This document shows, piece by piece, positions 8,839 to 16,596 of a stretch of 23,384 bases of DNA. The notes beneath the pieces were generated by a model. The model saw only the letters and a program-made list of their open reading frames with translations. It was not told the origin of the DNA and searched no databases. The position numbers and the translations under genes are program-made. Source of the DNA: Nitrospinota bacterium (lineage in GTDB: Bacteria; JADFOP01; DATKYB01); NCBI GenBank assembly GCA_035528715.1, contig DATKYB010000057.1, forward strand, positions 1-23,384, in the 5' to 3' direction. Within the stretch, counting starts at the first letter, position 1. Each line of letters starts with the position of its first letter.

Positions 8839-10701
8839 TTACTTTAAACCCTCTTCCACACCTTCTTTTATCTCATTCCAGTACTTTTTGGCTGCTTTTT
8901 CTTTATCCTTCTTAAGATCTTCTGCCAGTTGATCTAACTTTTCGTTTTTGGGACAATCCCTCTTTGCTTTCTCGACATATGCCTTCATGATATCAATGAC
9001 CCTCTCTGTCTCCCAAAATATTGGTCTGTTACTTTTACTTATTTCAGAGGCAAGTCTTTTGTGGTGTTTAAAGTAATCGATATCCACATCGTAATAACTG
9101 TTGACGAGCTTTTCAATTAAGGTTTCAGCCCAGCCCCTGTGAAACCGGCACATTCCCGTATTATCCATGTAAAGCTCCTTTATCATCCTCTCTGCATTCT
9201 TCTTGCCCAGCTCTTTTGGCTCTATAAAATCAAAGTCATAATTCGAGAAGTACTTACCCATAATCGGCATGGGCGAAAACATCCCGGGAACCCAGTATTG
9301 ATTGGGAACCATACAGCCCTTTTCTCCAAAGGCATTATATACAGCATAATCAATCGTATTCTTTTTTAGCTCTTTGTCCAGCTCTTTTGCTGAGTTTCTT
9401 ATCCCGTTTTTGAACTTTGCACCACGCTCTTCTGACATGATCATATCCAATATCTCAATACCCAACTTTGCATTGCTCATCGAATCCTTAACAACGTCAA
9501 AGTTCTTATAATCAAACTTGGGCTCCATGGTTAATCCCAAATCTTCCTTTTTTACTATTCCCTTAGCAATGATTTCCATTATCCAAGAAATGGTCCCCCC
9601 TATCTGGATGGCATCAAATCCCAAGCCATCCGCATAGTGATTGAGCTTTTCAGCAGCCCTTTGATCAAAGATTCCGGAATTTGGCCCCATGGTCTCGTAA
9701 GGCTCATAATCTTTTTTAAATTTCCCTCTCATCTTTTTACAGACTGCACCACAACGCTCACCACAGGTCTTAAATTTCTTTGGGACGATTGTCTCCTCAT
9801 TAAACTGTTTGAGATAATGCCCCTCGATAAACTTATTATGTATTTTCATCCTCTCATCGTCTGTAAGGTAGACAGATGCATAATTAAAAGTAAACAGAAG
9901 GTCTTTCAATCTTGCGAAATTGACTCCAAAGGTTCCTCCGGTTTCGAATTTTGGGTCGTAGCGATATTTTGTAGTAGCCAACATTGTTTGAGGGATCATT
10001 TTTTTACCAAACTCCTCTTTGAAGTATTTGTCCAAATCAATATTATCACCTAAAGAATCTGATCTTTTATAATCTCCTCCATAAATGATACCAACGATAC
10101 GATGGTCCTGAACCAATTTAGAGCCTAAGCCACCCCTTCCCGCCCAACAATCTACATAGGAGACCTCATGGTTGATAGGAGCAGAACCAATGGCTCCCAT
10201 AATTGTCTTTAAAGAAGCAGGGCCTGTTGCTAAAACACGACATTTATCAAACTCCTTACCCCACCTTTCAAATACATATTCCTGTAAAGCATAAAAACCG
10301 GTTTTATTCTTATAACCTTTCCATATCTCCTCAACATTTATCTTTTTAAAGGATACATCTAGCTTCCCTTCCTTTTTTCTTAGCATAAGCATGGAATAAT
10401 CATCGCAGGCATTTTTTATGGAAACATAATTTACTCCCAATCCATTAAAAACCGTTCCAGCACCACCCATTGTTGATATATAAAAATTTCCCCAGAGGGG
10501 TGAGCCTCCACAAAAAATCAACCTGCTTGTTCCTGGAATGATAGTCCCTGCAAACAAACCCGAACCAAAACAAAAGTAATTTCCCTTCTTGTACATCTTA
10601 AAACCATAATCCACTGGACCAATGATATTCTCATCTTCAAGATTCACCTCTTTAAATGACTTTTTTTGAGCATCTATCTCCAAAGCTATTTGTTTGATCA
10701 T
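8839..10701 (-). CDS. Aldehyde:ferredoxin oxidoreductase family protein
   Basis: Tungsten/molybdopterin AFOR-family enzyme, cytosolic, predicted to oxidise an aldehyde (or related compound) with reduction of ferredoxin. Numbering from the ATG at 10701: the pterin-binding AGRGGLG is at 187-193, three clustered cysteines at C313, C317 and C321, and a fourth ligand at C518 (NTGMCRF). The cluster spacing reads C-x3-C-x3-C, whereas classical AORs have C-x2-C-x3-C, and the N-terminal glycine-rich block (SPLWGNFYISTMGGAG) is diverged, so this is a distinct subfamily of unknown substrate. The upstream ATG at 10710 abuts GGAGGAG with no spacing; the one at 10701 lies 9 bp from it and is preferred (620 residues). 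No partner ferredoxin subunit or molybdopterin gene is adjacent. Confidence 0.9.
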   Translation of the reverse strand: MIKQIALEIDAQKKSFKEVNLEDENIIGPVDYGFKMYKKGNYFCFGSGLFAGTIIPGTSRLIFCGGSPLWGNFYISTMGGAGTVFNGLGVNYVSIKNACDDYSMLMLRKKEGKLDVSFKKINVEEIWKGYKNKTGFYALQEYVFERWGKEFDKCRVLATGPASLKTIMGAIGSAPINHEVSYVDCWAGRGGLGSKLVQDHRIVGIIYGGDYKRSDSLGDNIDLDKYFKEEFGKKMIPQTMLATTKYRYDPKFETGGTFGVNFARLKDLLFTFNYASVYLTDDERMKIHNKFIEGHYLKQFNEETIVPKKFKTCGERCGAVCKKMRGKFKKDYEPYETMGPNSGIFDQRAAEKLNHYADGLGFDAIQIGGTISWIMEIIAKGIVKKEDLGLTMEPKFDYKNFDVVKDSMSNAKLGIEILDMIMSEERGAKFKNGIRNSAKELDKELKKNTIDYAVYNAFGEKGCMVPNQYWVPGMFSPMPIMGKYFSNYDFDFIEPKELGKKNAERMIKELYMDNTGMCRFHRGWAETLIEKLVNSYYDVDIDYFKHHKRLASEISKSNRPIFWETERVIDIMKAYVEKAKRDCPKNEKLDQLAEDLKKDKEKAAKKYWNEIKEGVEEGLK

Positions 10702-10836
10702 AAGTTTCATCTCCTCCAGAAAAATGATTATCTCTAAACATCATTTAAACAATAATTATACCTTTATACCTTATTAGTATTTATCCACCTATAAATCCCC
10801 CTCATCAAAGTTAATAAATTAAAATCCTTATTTAAT

Positions 10837-11472
10837 CTAAAATGTTTTGATGCTAGTTTGTCTTTGAGGTCTTTTTTTCTTATATATATAGTAAAGTACA
10901 CAAAAGATAATAAGAATAAATAAAATGGAAAACTTTAATCTGTTGATAATGAGAAGAAGAAGTGTAATTTGCTCAGCAAAAAAATAGCCGAGAAAAACAA
11001 CAATGGGAACGCTGATAAAGGCTCCCAGTGAATCTACAAAAATAAATCTAGGGATACTTATCTTTAAAGTTCCTGCAACCAGATATACGGCCATTCGAAA
11101 TCCAGCAACAAATCTTGCAAAGAATATTGTCTTATTCCCATGCCTTGAGAAGTAATTTCTGATTTTTACCAAATTCTTTTTTGATAAAAATCTCTTTGGA
11201 TATCTGAACCTTATAAACCCTTCCCCAAAACTTCTGCCAATAAAATAGACTGTAAAATCACCTACCACAGCCCCAAATATAGCAATGGGGATAACCATAT
11301 AGAGGTGAGCATAACCTTCATACGCTAAATATCCTCCAGCAAGAATGATCAGATCCTCGGGCAGAGGTAAACCCAATCCTCCCAGAAACAATAATAGAAA
11401 AATAACTGAATAGATAAAAAATTCTGAGTGAACAATTAAAAAATTGAATATATAGTCATCTAAAAAATCCAA
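10837..11472 (-). CDS. DedA family inner-membrane protein
   Basis: 211-residue DedA/SNARE-associated (PF09335) membrane protein. The family re-entrant region GLGLPLPEDLIILAGGYLA is near residues 32-50 and the second signature ARFVAGFRMAVYLVAGTLKI near 120-138, followed by hydrophobic helices and a basic C-terminal tail (YKKKRPQRQ). DedA proteins include lipid-carrier and phospholipid flippases and support envelope homeostasis; the substrate is not deducible here. The start is TTG at 11472 with AAAGG about 7 bp upstream. Divergent from marC, with its own promoter. Confidence 0.9.
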   Translation of the reverse strand: MDFLDDYIFNFLIVHSEFFIYSVIFLLLFLGGLGLPLPEDLIILAGGYLAYEGYAHLYMVIPIAIFGAVVGDFTVYFIGRSFGEGFIRFRYPKRFLSKKNLVKIRNYFSRHGNKTIFFARFVAGFRMAVYLVAGTLKISIPRFIFVDSLGAFISVPIVVFLGYFFAEQITLLLLIINRLKFSILFILIIFCVLYYIYKKKRPQRQTSIKTF

Positions 11473-11508
11473 AATATTACCTTTATATAAACAAAAATAA
11501 CTTCGCTA

Positions 11509-11537
11509 TCTATACATTATAAAAGTTTTTGTGTCAA
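11509..11537 (-). promoter_or_regulatory. Sigma-70 promoter for dedA
   Basis: Minus strand TTGACA (11537-11532, perfect) with 17 bp to TATAGA (11514-11509, 4 of 6). A TATAAT also occurs within the spacer but at only 10 bp. Confidence 0.5.
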
Positions 11538-11567
11538 TTTTAAATTTCGAAATTTGTTTTTTTATAC

Positions 11568-11595
11568 TTGAACAAAATCTTAAAAAAGATATAAT
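11568..11595 (+). promoter_or_regulatory. Sigma-70 promoter for marC
   Basis: TTGAAC (11568-11573) with 16 bp to a perfect TATAAT (11590-11595), about 35 bp before the marC ATG. Back to back with the dedA promoter. Confidence 0.5.
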
Positions 11596-11630
11596 TTTAT
11601 AAATTTTTTTAATATCTTTTTCAAAGGATT

Positions 11631-12221
11631 ATGGATTTAGTAAATGTTTTGATTTTGACTTTTATTCCAATATTTGTAGCTGTCGATATTGTTGGGATTA
11701 TCCCCATCTTTTTATCGTTCGTTGATGAATTAGATATAAAGACACGAAATAAGATAATATGGCAGTCAATTATTACTGCCACTGTTGTAAGTCTTGCTTT
11801 TGCCTTCCTTGGGAAAGGGATATTCATTATTCTTGGGGTTACTGTTGCAGATTTTAAGATTGCTGGCGGCTTAATTTTACTTGTATTAGCTGTCATAGAT
11901 ATAATCTTTCCAGAAAAGAAGAGGCGAGAACCAGGCTCAACTGTAGGGGTTGTTCCTATTGGTATGCCTCTTATTGTGGGTCCAGCTGTCATAACCACTA
12001 TTATAATCCTGGTAGATATTTATGGTGTAATCATTACTACCATATCACTTATCTTAAACCTGCTTATAGCTTGTATCGCTCTTTATAGCTCAAATATGAT
12101 CATCAATCTCATTGGAGAAGGGGGATTAAAAGCTACATCGAAAGTTGTGAGTCTTCTCCTTGCTGCTATTGGGGTAATGATGATTAGGCTGGGAATTATT
12201 GAAATCATAAACAAGGTGTAA
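11631..12221 (+). CDS. MarC family integral membrane protein
   Basis: 196-residue MarC/YchE/YhgN family protein (PF01914) with about six hydrophobic segments. The family motif VDIVGIIPIFLSF is near residue 20, and VGVVPIGMPLIVGPAVITTIIILVD-type sequence lies near 104-128. Despite its name the family is not proven to confer antibiotic resistance and its function is unknown. AAAGGA lies very close to the ATG (2-3 bp), which is short, but no other start fits the family N-terminus. Stand-alone gene. Confidence 0.88.
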   Translation: MDLVNVLILTFIPIFVAVDIVGIIPIFLSFVDELDIKTRNKIIWQSIITATVVSLAFAFLGKGIFIILGVTVADFKIAGGLILLVLAVIDIIFPEKKRREPGSTVGVVPIGMPLIVGPAVITTIIILVDIYGVIITTISLILNLLIACIALYSSNMIINLIGEGGLKATSKVVSLLLAAIGVMMIRLGIIEIINKV

Positions 12222-12258
12222 TAAAGAACATATAAAATGAAATAGAAAACTTTTTAAC

Positions 12259-12287
12259 TTGCCAAAATTTTTAATTTATACTATATT
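12259..12287 (+). promoter_or_regulatory. Sigma-70 promoter for pdaD
   Basis: TTGCCA (12259-12264) with 17 bp to TATATT (12282-12287), each 5 of 6 to consensus, about 37 bp before the pdaD start. It indicates independent transcription from marC. Confidence 0.6.
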
Positions 12288-12323
12288 CACAAAAAATTTT
12301 TTAAGAGAGGACTTGTAAAACAG

Positions 12324-12887
12324 ATGATGTCAAATCACATAATGGTACCAAAAGAGATGTTTTTGACAAAAGGAGTGGGACGCCACAGACGAAAATTGGA
12401 ATCCTTTGAGTTAGCACTCAAAGATGCTGGTATAGAAAAACAAAACCTGGTTAGAGTGTCGAGTATTTTTCCTCCTAATTGTAAGGTTATTTCTCAGAAA
12501 AAGGGTATAGAAAAGTTATCCCCAGGTCAGGTCTGTTATTGTGTATTGAGCGAAAACAGTACAAATGAACCCAACAGGCTGATAGCTTCTAGCATTGGGC
12601 TGGCTATCCCTTATGATAAAACATCTCACTATGGATATCTCAGTGAGCACCATTCCTTTGGTGAAACAGAAACTATAGCTGGAGATTATGCAGAGGATAT
12701 AGCTGCGAGCATGTTGGCTGCTACATTAGGAATAGAGTTTGACGAAGACAAAAACTGGGATGACAGAAAAGAACTTTGGCGGATGGATGGAAGAATAGTC
12801 CAAACAAGAAACATATCCCAATCGGCCTTGGGAGATAAAAAGGGACTTTGGACCACTGTTTTAGCAGCAGCAGTATTTATCCTTTAA
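12324..12887 (+). CDS. pdaD: Pyruvoyl-dependent arginine decarboxylase
   Basis: Converts arginine to agmatine and CO2 using a pyruvoyl group made by self-cleavage. The cleavage site is the Ser-Ser pair S46-S47 in RVSSIFPPN; S47 would become the pyruvoyl residue at the N-terminus of the alpha chain. The family core EHHSFGETE and YAEDIAASMLA are present. At 187 residues it is normal for bacterial members. A purine-rich AAGAGAGGA ends 12 bp before the first of two tandem ATGs. Agmatine normally feeds putrescine and spermidine synthesis, but no agmatinase or ureohydrolase gene is in view. It converges with the phosphatase gene, with 4 bp between the stops. Confidence 0.95.
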   Translation: MMSNHIMVPKEMFLTKGVGRHRRKLESFELALKDAGIEKQNLVRVSSIFPPNCKVISQKKGIEKLSPGQVCYCVLSENSTNEPNRLIASSIGLAIPYDKTSHYGYLSEHHSFGETETIAGDYAEDIAASMLAATLGIEFDEDKNWDDRKELWRMDGRIVQTRNISQSALGDKKGLWTTVLAAAVFIL

Positions 12888-12891
12888 TCAT

Positions 12892-13722
12892 TCATTGCCT
12901 TTTACAATCCATAGTTGATAAATAGCTGACAATATAATCTCTCCATCCCTTTGGACCAATCCCTTCAACTTTTATCAAACCTTTCATATCTATTTCTGGG
13001 TCATGAGTCCCACCAGGTTTTTTAACTAAAACAGCTATATCAACCCCTTCTAAAAGGGGTTTGTCATTAAAACTATCTCCAAGGCCAATGGTTATTATAT
13101 GAGAATACTTTTTCTCATATAGAGCTTTAAGGATCTCAACCGCTTTTCCTTTATCGTTTTCACCAGTGATATGAAAGAACCTCCCTCCTTTTGTGTATTG
13201 ATACCCCCTTCTTTTAATCTCTTTTAAAACCTTATTTTGAAGTCTATTATCTCCTTTAATAACAAAAGCTTCATCAAACTCCCTTTTTTTCGATAATAAA
13301 GCTTCATTAAAGCTTAAACCGCAAACACTCGAGATTTCTTCTGGTTTCATATCAAAAAATCCTCTAATGTCACAGTTGAGCTTTGTCTTGATATCATCTA
13401 ATACAAGGCAGAGCTTCTTATAAGGGATTCCTAACTCTATTATCTTATATGCATCATTTTCTTTGGTATATTTAAAGGTGTGTGTAAAATAATCTTTGGG
13501 TATAAAGATGCCTCCACCATTTTCTGATATAAAGGGATGAAAGATCTCCATTTTTTTTCGATATTCTTCTATCTCTGCTCTGGTTTTGCTGCTACAGAAG
13601 ATTAAAGGAATATGATATTTTTTTATTAGGTTAAGAGCAGGAAGAGCAGGTTCAAAGGAATAGGTTGAATGATCAACGAGTGTTCCATCAATATCAGTAA
13701 AGATGATTGGATTTCTTTTCAA
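12892..13722 (-). CDS. Glucosyl/mannosyl-3-phosphoglycerate phosphatase (HAD IIB)
   Basis: HAD-superfamily phosphatase of the MpgP/GpgP family, which dephosphorylates mannosyl- or glucosyl-3-phosphoglycerate to the free glycosylglycerate. Catalytic aspartates D10 and D12 are in FTDIDGT, motif II is SSKTRAEIE (44-52), the motif III lysine is in ENDKGKAV (about 189-195), and motif IV is GDSFND (215-220). Length 276 residues is typical. The start is TTG at 13722 with AAGGA 8 bp upstream and no in-frame ATG nearby. It is divergent from the GpgS-like synthase, which argues that the substrate is glucosyl-3-phosphoglycerate; homology alone cannot decide the sugar. Confidence 0.9.
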   Translation of the reverse strand: MKRNPIIFTDIDGTLVDHSTYSFEPALPALNLIKKYHIPLIFCSSKTRAEIEEYRKKMEIFHPFISENGGGIFIPKDYFTHTFKYTKENDAYKIIELGIPYKKLCLVLDDIKTKLNCDIRGFFDMKPEEISSVCGLSFNEALLSKKREFDEAFVIKGDNRLQNKVLKEIKRRGYQYTKGGRFFHITGENDKGKAVEILKALYEKKYSHIITIGLGDSFNDKPLLEGVDIAVLVKKPGGTHDPEIDMKGLIKVEGIGPKGWRDYIVSYLSTMDCKRQ

Positions 13723-13775
13723 TTCTATTGTCCTTAGAAGTCTTTTAAATACTAGGGAATTTTTTTACTTTATTA

Positions 13776-13784
13776 ATTATATCA
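13776..13784 (-). promoter_or_regulatory. Extended -10 promoter for phosphatase gene
   Basis: On the minus strand TGATATAAT is a perfect extended -10 element; no good -35 is seen. The predicted start is near 13769, a leader of about 47 nt. Confidence 0.4.
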
Positions 13785-13807
13785 TTTCAAAAAAACCCAT
13801 AGAATGT

Positions 13808-13836
13808 TTGACAAATTATATTCTGTATAATAATAT
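13808..13836 (+). promoter_or_regulatory. Sigma-70 promoter for gpgS
   Basis: Perfect TTGACA (13808-13813) with 17 bp to TAATAT (13831-13836, 4 of 6). A perfect TATAAT at 13826-13831 is spaced only 12 bp. The ATG is about 40 bp downstream. Confidence 0.5.
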
Positions 13837-13877
13837 CATAATAATTATATTTATAAAATAATTATAGAAGAACAAAA

Positions 13878-15098
13878 ATGGGTGATTTTCATCAAACAGG
13901 CGTAATAACAACCTTACATAGACTGGGAAAACTGGACTTAGAAAATCTGGAAAGAAGATTAGAAAAATATTCCAAAGAAAGACCAATTGCGTTGGTTCTC
14001 CCCAGCTTATACTCAGAGCTCCAAGGAGAGGCACTGCCGAAGATTATTGACGAAATAAAAAATGTGCGGTATCTCAAACAGATAGTTGTAGCCCTTGGTA
14101 TGGCTAATAAAAAAGAGTTCAACCACGCCAAAAAATTCTTTTCTGTTCTTCCCCAAGAGGTGAGAATAATCTGGAATGATGGAAAGAGGTTTCAATCACT
14201 CTATAAGCTTTTAGAAAATAACGGACTGGACATCGGTGAACAAGGAAAAGGAAGATCAGCATGGATGGCCTATGGATATGTCCTGGCAAGCGGTAAGAGT
14301 CAGGTTATTGCCCTTCATGACTGTGATATTCTTACATACAGCAGAGAGCTTTTAGCAAGGCTATGTTATCCAACAACTAGCACTACCTTGGACTACGAGT
14401 TTTGTAAAGGATACTACAGCAGGGTTACGAATAAGCTCCATGGAAGGGTTACGCGTCTTTTAGTAACCCCCCTTATTAGGGCTATGGAATCTGTCATAGG
14501 TAATAATTTACATAATGTCCCTTTCCTCAGCTATCTTGATAGTTTTCGCTATCCATTAGCAGGAGAATTCTCCATGGATGCTGATTTAGCAAGAATAAAT
14601 CGTATACCAGGAGATTGGGGCCTTGAGGTCGGCGTTTTAGCAGAGGTGTATAGGAACTGTGCAATTAATCGAGTATGTCAGGTAGAACTCTGTGGAAATT
14701 ATGACCATAAGCACCAAGTTCTATCTCCTGACGATCCTGAAAAAGGCCTTTTAAAAATGTCCATCGATATCTGTAAAAGTATATTCAGAACCTTGGCAAC
14801 TGAAGGTGTAGTTTTTTCGGATGGTTTTTTTAGAACCTTACAAACAAAATATCTAAGGACAGCACAAGACAACATCAAACGCTATGAGGATGATGCTGCA
14901 ATAAATGGACTTGGTTTTGATAGACATGAAGAAGGACTGGCTGTTGAAGCCTTTACTAGAGGAGTAAAGATGGCGAGCGAGGTCTTTTTAGAAAATCCCT
15001 TTGAAATAAGACTGATACCAAATTGGAACAGAGTCGACGCAGCGATTCCTGACTTCTTGCCTATGCTCAATGATGCAGTAGAAAAAGACAATGAGTAG
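13878..15098 (+). CDS. gpgS: Glucosyl-3-phosphoglycerate synthase-like glycosyltransferase
   Basis: GT81-type retaining glycosyltransferase that joins a nucleotide-activated sugar (glucose in characterised GpgS) to 3-phosphoglycerate. The N-terminus (GDFHQTGVITTLHRLG), GKGRSAWM near 123-130 and the metal-binding DxD at D148-C149-D150 (ALHDCDI) are visible. Length 406 residues agrees with bacterial and archaeal GpgS. The divergent MpgP/GpgP-family phosphatase supplies the second step, giving glucosylglycerate, a compatible solute and precursor of mannosylglucosylglycerate or lipoglycans in some lineages. GAAG precedes the ATG. Confidence in the family is high; the sugar donor is inferred. Confidence 0.88.
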   Translation: MGDFHQTGVITTLHRLGKLDLENLERRLEKYSKERPIALVLPSLYSELQGEALPKIIDEIKNVRYLKQIVVALGMANKKEFNHAKKFFSVLPQEVRIIWNDGKRFQSLYKLLENNGLDIGEQGKGRSAWMAYGYVLASGKSQVIALHDCDILTYSRELLARLCYPTTSTTLDYEFCKGYYSRVTNKLHGRVTRLLVTPLIRAMESVIGNNLHNVPFLSYLDSFRYPLAGEFSMDADLARINRIPGDWGLEVGVLAEVYRNCAINRVCQVELCGNYDHKHQVLSPDDPEKGLLKMSIDICKSIFRTLATEGVVFSDGFFRTLQTKYLRTAQDNIKRYEDDAAINGLGFDRHEEGLAVEAFTRGVKMASEVFLENPFEIRLIPNWNRVDAAIPDFLPMLNDAVEKDNE

Positions 15099-15246
15099 AA
15101 TCCTTAGGAGTCTTTTTGTTCAATATATTAAAGATGGTCCTACAAACCCCATTCTTCTATAAGATATGATTTCAAAATCTCACTTATTCTCATCATCAAC
15201 AAAAAGGGCAATTAGATTATCTCATCTTATAGGGAGAATATAATTT

Positions 15247-16584
15247 ATGAAAAAAAATAATATTAACAAAATGAGAAGAGATGCAAACGACATATTTAAA
15301 CATGGACTGAGGGCAGTTGATCCCATTGAAGCCATTAAGACCCATGTAAAATTAGATGGAAATACTTTGAAAATAGATGATAAAGAAATTGATCTTTCTC
15401 AATTCAAGGAAATTTATTTGGTTGGAGGGGGTAAGGCTGGAGCCTCTATGGCTCTTGCCTTAGAAGAACTCCTTGGAGATAGGATTAAAGCAGGCGTTAT
15501 AAATGTAAAATATGGTCATGTAGAAAATTTAAAGAGGACAAAGATAAATGAGGCTGCCCACCCTGTTCCAGATGAGTCAGGGGTTAAAGGAACCCTTGAG
15601 ATTTTAGAATTAGCAAAGAATAGAGATGCTGACGATCTTATTATATGTGTAATTTCGGGAGGAGGATCGGCCTTAATGCCTTATCCATCTGAAGGTATTA
15701 CCCTCGAGGAAAAACAGCTCGTTACAAAGCTCCTTTTAGACTGTGGAGCAAATATAATTGAGATAAACACTATAAGAAAACATATTTCTCAGATTAAAGG
15801 TGGTCAACTTTCCAGAATTGTCTATCCGGCCAGTCTAATAACCCTGATATTATCTGATGTTATTGGTGATGATCTCCAATCAATTGCATCAGGCATGACA
15901 GTTCCTGACCAAACCACTTTTGAAAATTGTGTAAATATCCTAAACCGTTATGATTTACTAGAAAAAATACCTCTCTCCGTAAAAGAACATTTAAACAAAG
16001 GTCTAAAAAATTTGATTAGTGAAACCCCCAAGAAGGGAGACCCGGTATTTAAAAAGACCCGTAACTTTGTCATTGGAAGTAATATACTCGCAGTAAAGGC
16101 TGCGGAAAAAAGAGCAAAGCAACTCGCATACAATACTCTCATCTTATCTACCTATATTGAAGGAGAAACAAAATATGTTGCCTTGATGCATGCAGCCATT
16201 GCAAAAGAAATCCTAAGCTCTGGAAATCCTATAGAAACTCCTGCGTGTGTTATCTCCGGTGGTGAGACTACTGTAACGATAAAGGGTAACGGTAAAGGAG
16301 GAAGAAACATGGAATTTTCATTAGCTGGGTCCATTGAAATTGATGACCTTAAAAATGTTGTTATTCTCAGCGGAGGAACTGATGGTTCTGACGGACCTAC
16401 TGATGCTGCAGGAGCTATTGGAGACAACTATACCATAAAAAGGGCAATGGAATTAAATCTTGATCCTCATGTATATCTTAAAAATAACGACTCCTACAAT
16501 TTTTTTAAAGAATTGGAAGACTTATTAATAACCGGTCCTACCAATACTAATGTTATGGACCTGAGAATCATGCTTGTTCAATAG
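15247..16584 (+). CDS. Glycerate 2-kinase (GckA/MOFRL family)
   Basis: ATP-dependent kinase making 2-phosphoglycerate from D-glycerate. The N-terminal DUF4147 domain contains GGGKAGASM (about 60-68) and SGGGSAL (137-143). The C-terminal MOFRL domain carries CVISGGETTV and GGTDGSDGPTDAAG. Length 445 residues is typical. GGGAG precedes the ATG at 15247 by 10 bp. It lies about 150 bp after gpgS and its stop overlaps the ribosome binding site of the ROK kinase gene, so those two are co-translated. In this setting it could return glycerate released from glucosylglycerate to glycolysis. Confidence 0.93.
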   Translation: MKKNNINKMRRDANDIFKHGLRAVDPIEAIKTHVKLDGNTLKIDDKEIDLSQFKEIYLVGGGKAGASMALALEELLGDRIKAGVINVKYGHVENLKRTKINEAAHPVPDESGVKGTLEILELAKNRDADDLIICVISGGGSALMPYPSEGITLEEKQLVTKLLLDCGANIIEINTIRKHISQIKGGQLSRIVYPASLITLILSDVIGDDLQSIASGMTVPDQTTFENCVNILNRYDLLEKIPLSVKEHLNKGLKNLISETPKKGDPVFKKTRNFVIGSNILAVKAAEKRAKQLAYNTLILSTYIEGETKYVALMHAAIAKEILSSGNPIETPACVISGGETTVTIKGNGKGGRNMEFSLAGSIEIDDLKNVVILSGGTDGSDGPTDAAGAIGDNYTIKRAMELNLDPHVYLKNNDSYNFFKELEDLLITGPTNTNVMDLRIMLVQ

Positions 16585-16596
16585 AGGTGGTTGTCT

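Noticed and set aside
9637-10053. 138-residue plus-strand open frame inside the AFOR gene
   Set aside because: Antisense to conserved AFOR sequence including the cysteine cluster; no ribosome binding site and no recognisable domain.
11621-11998. 125-residue open frame antisense to marC
   Set aside because: It lies entirely opposite a well-recognised MarC family gene, has low-complexity composition typical of an antisense shadow, and resembles no family.
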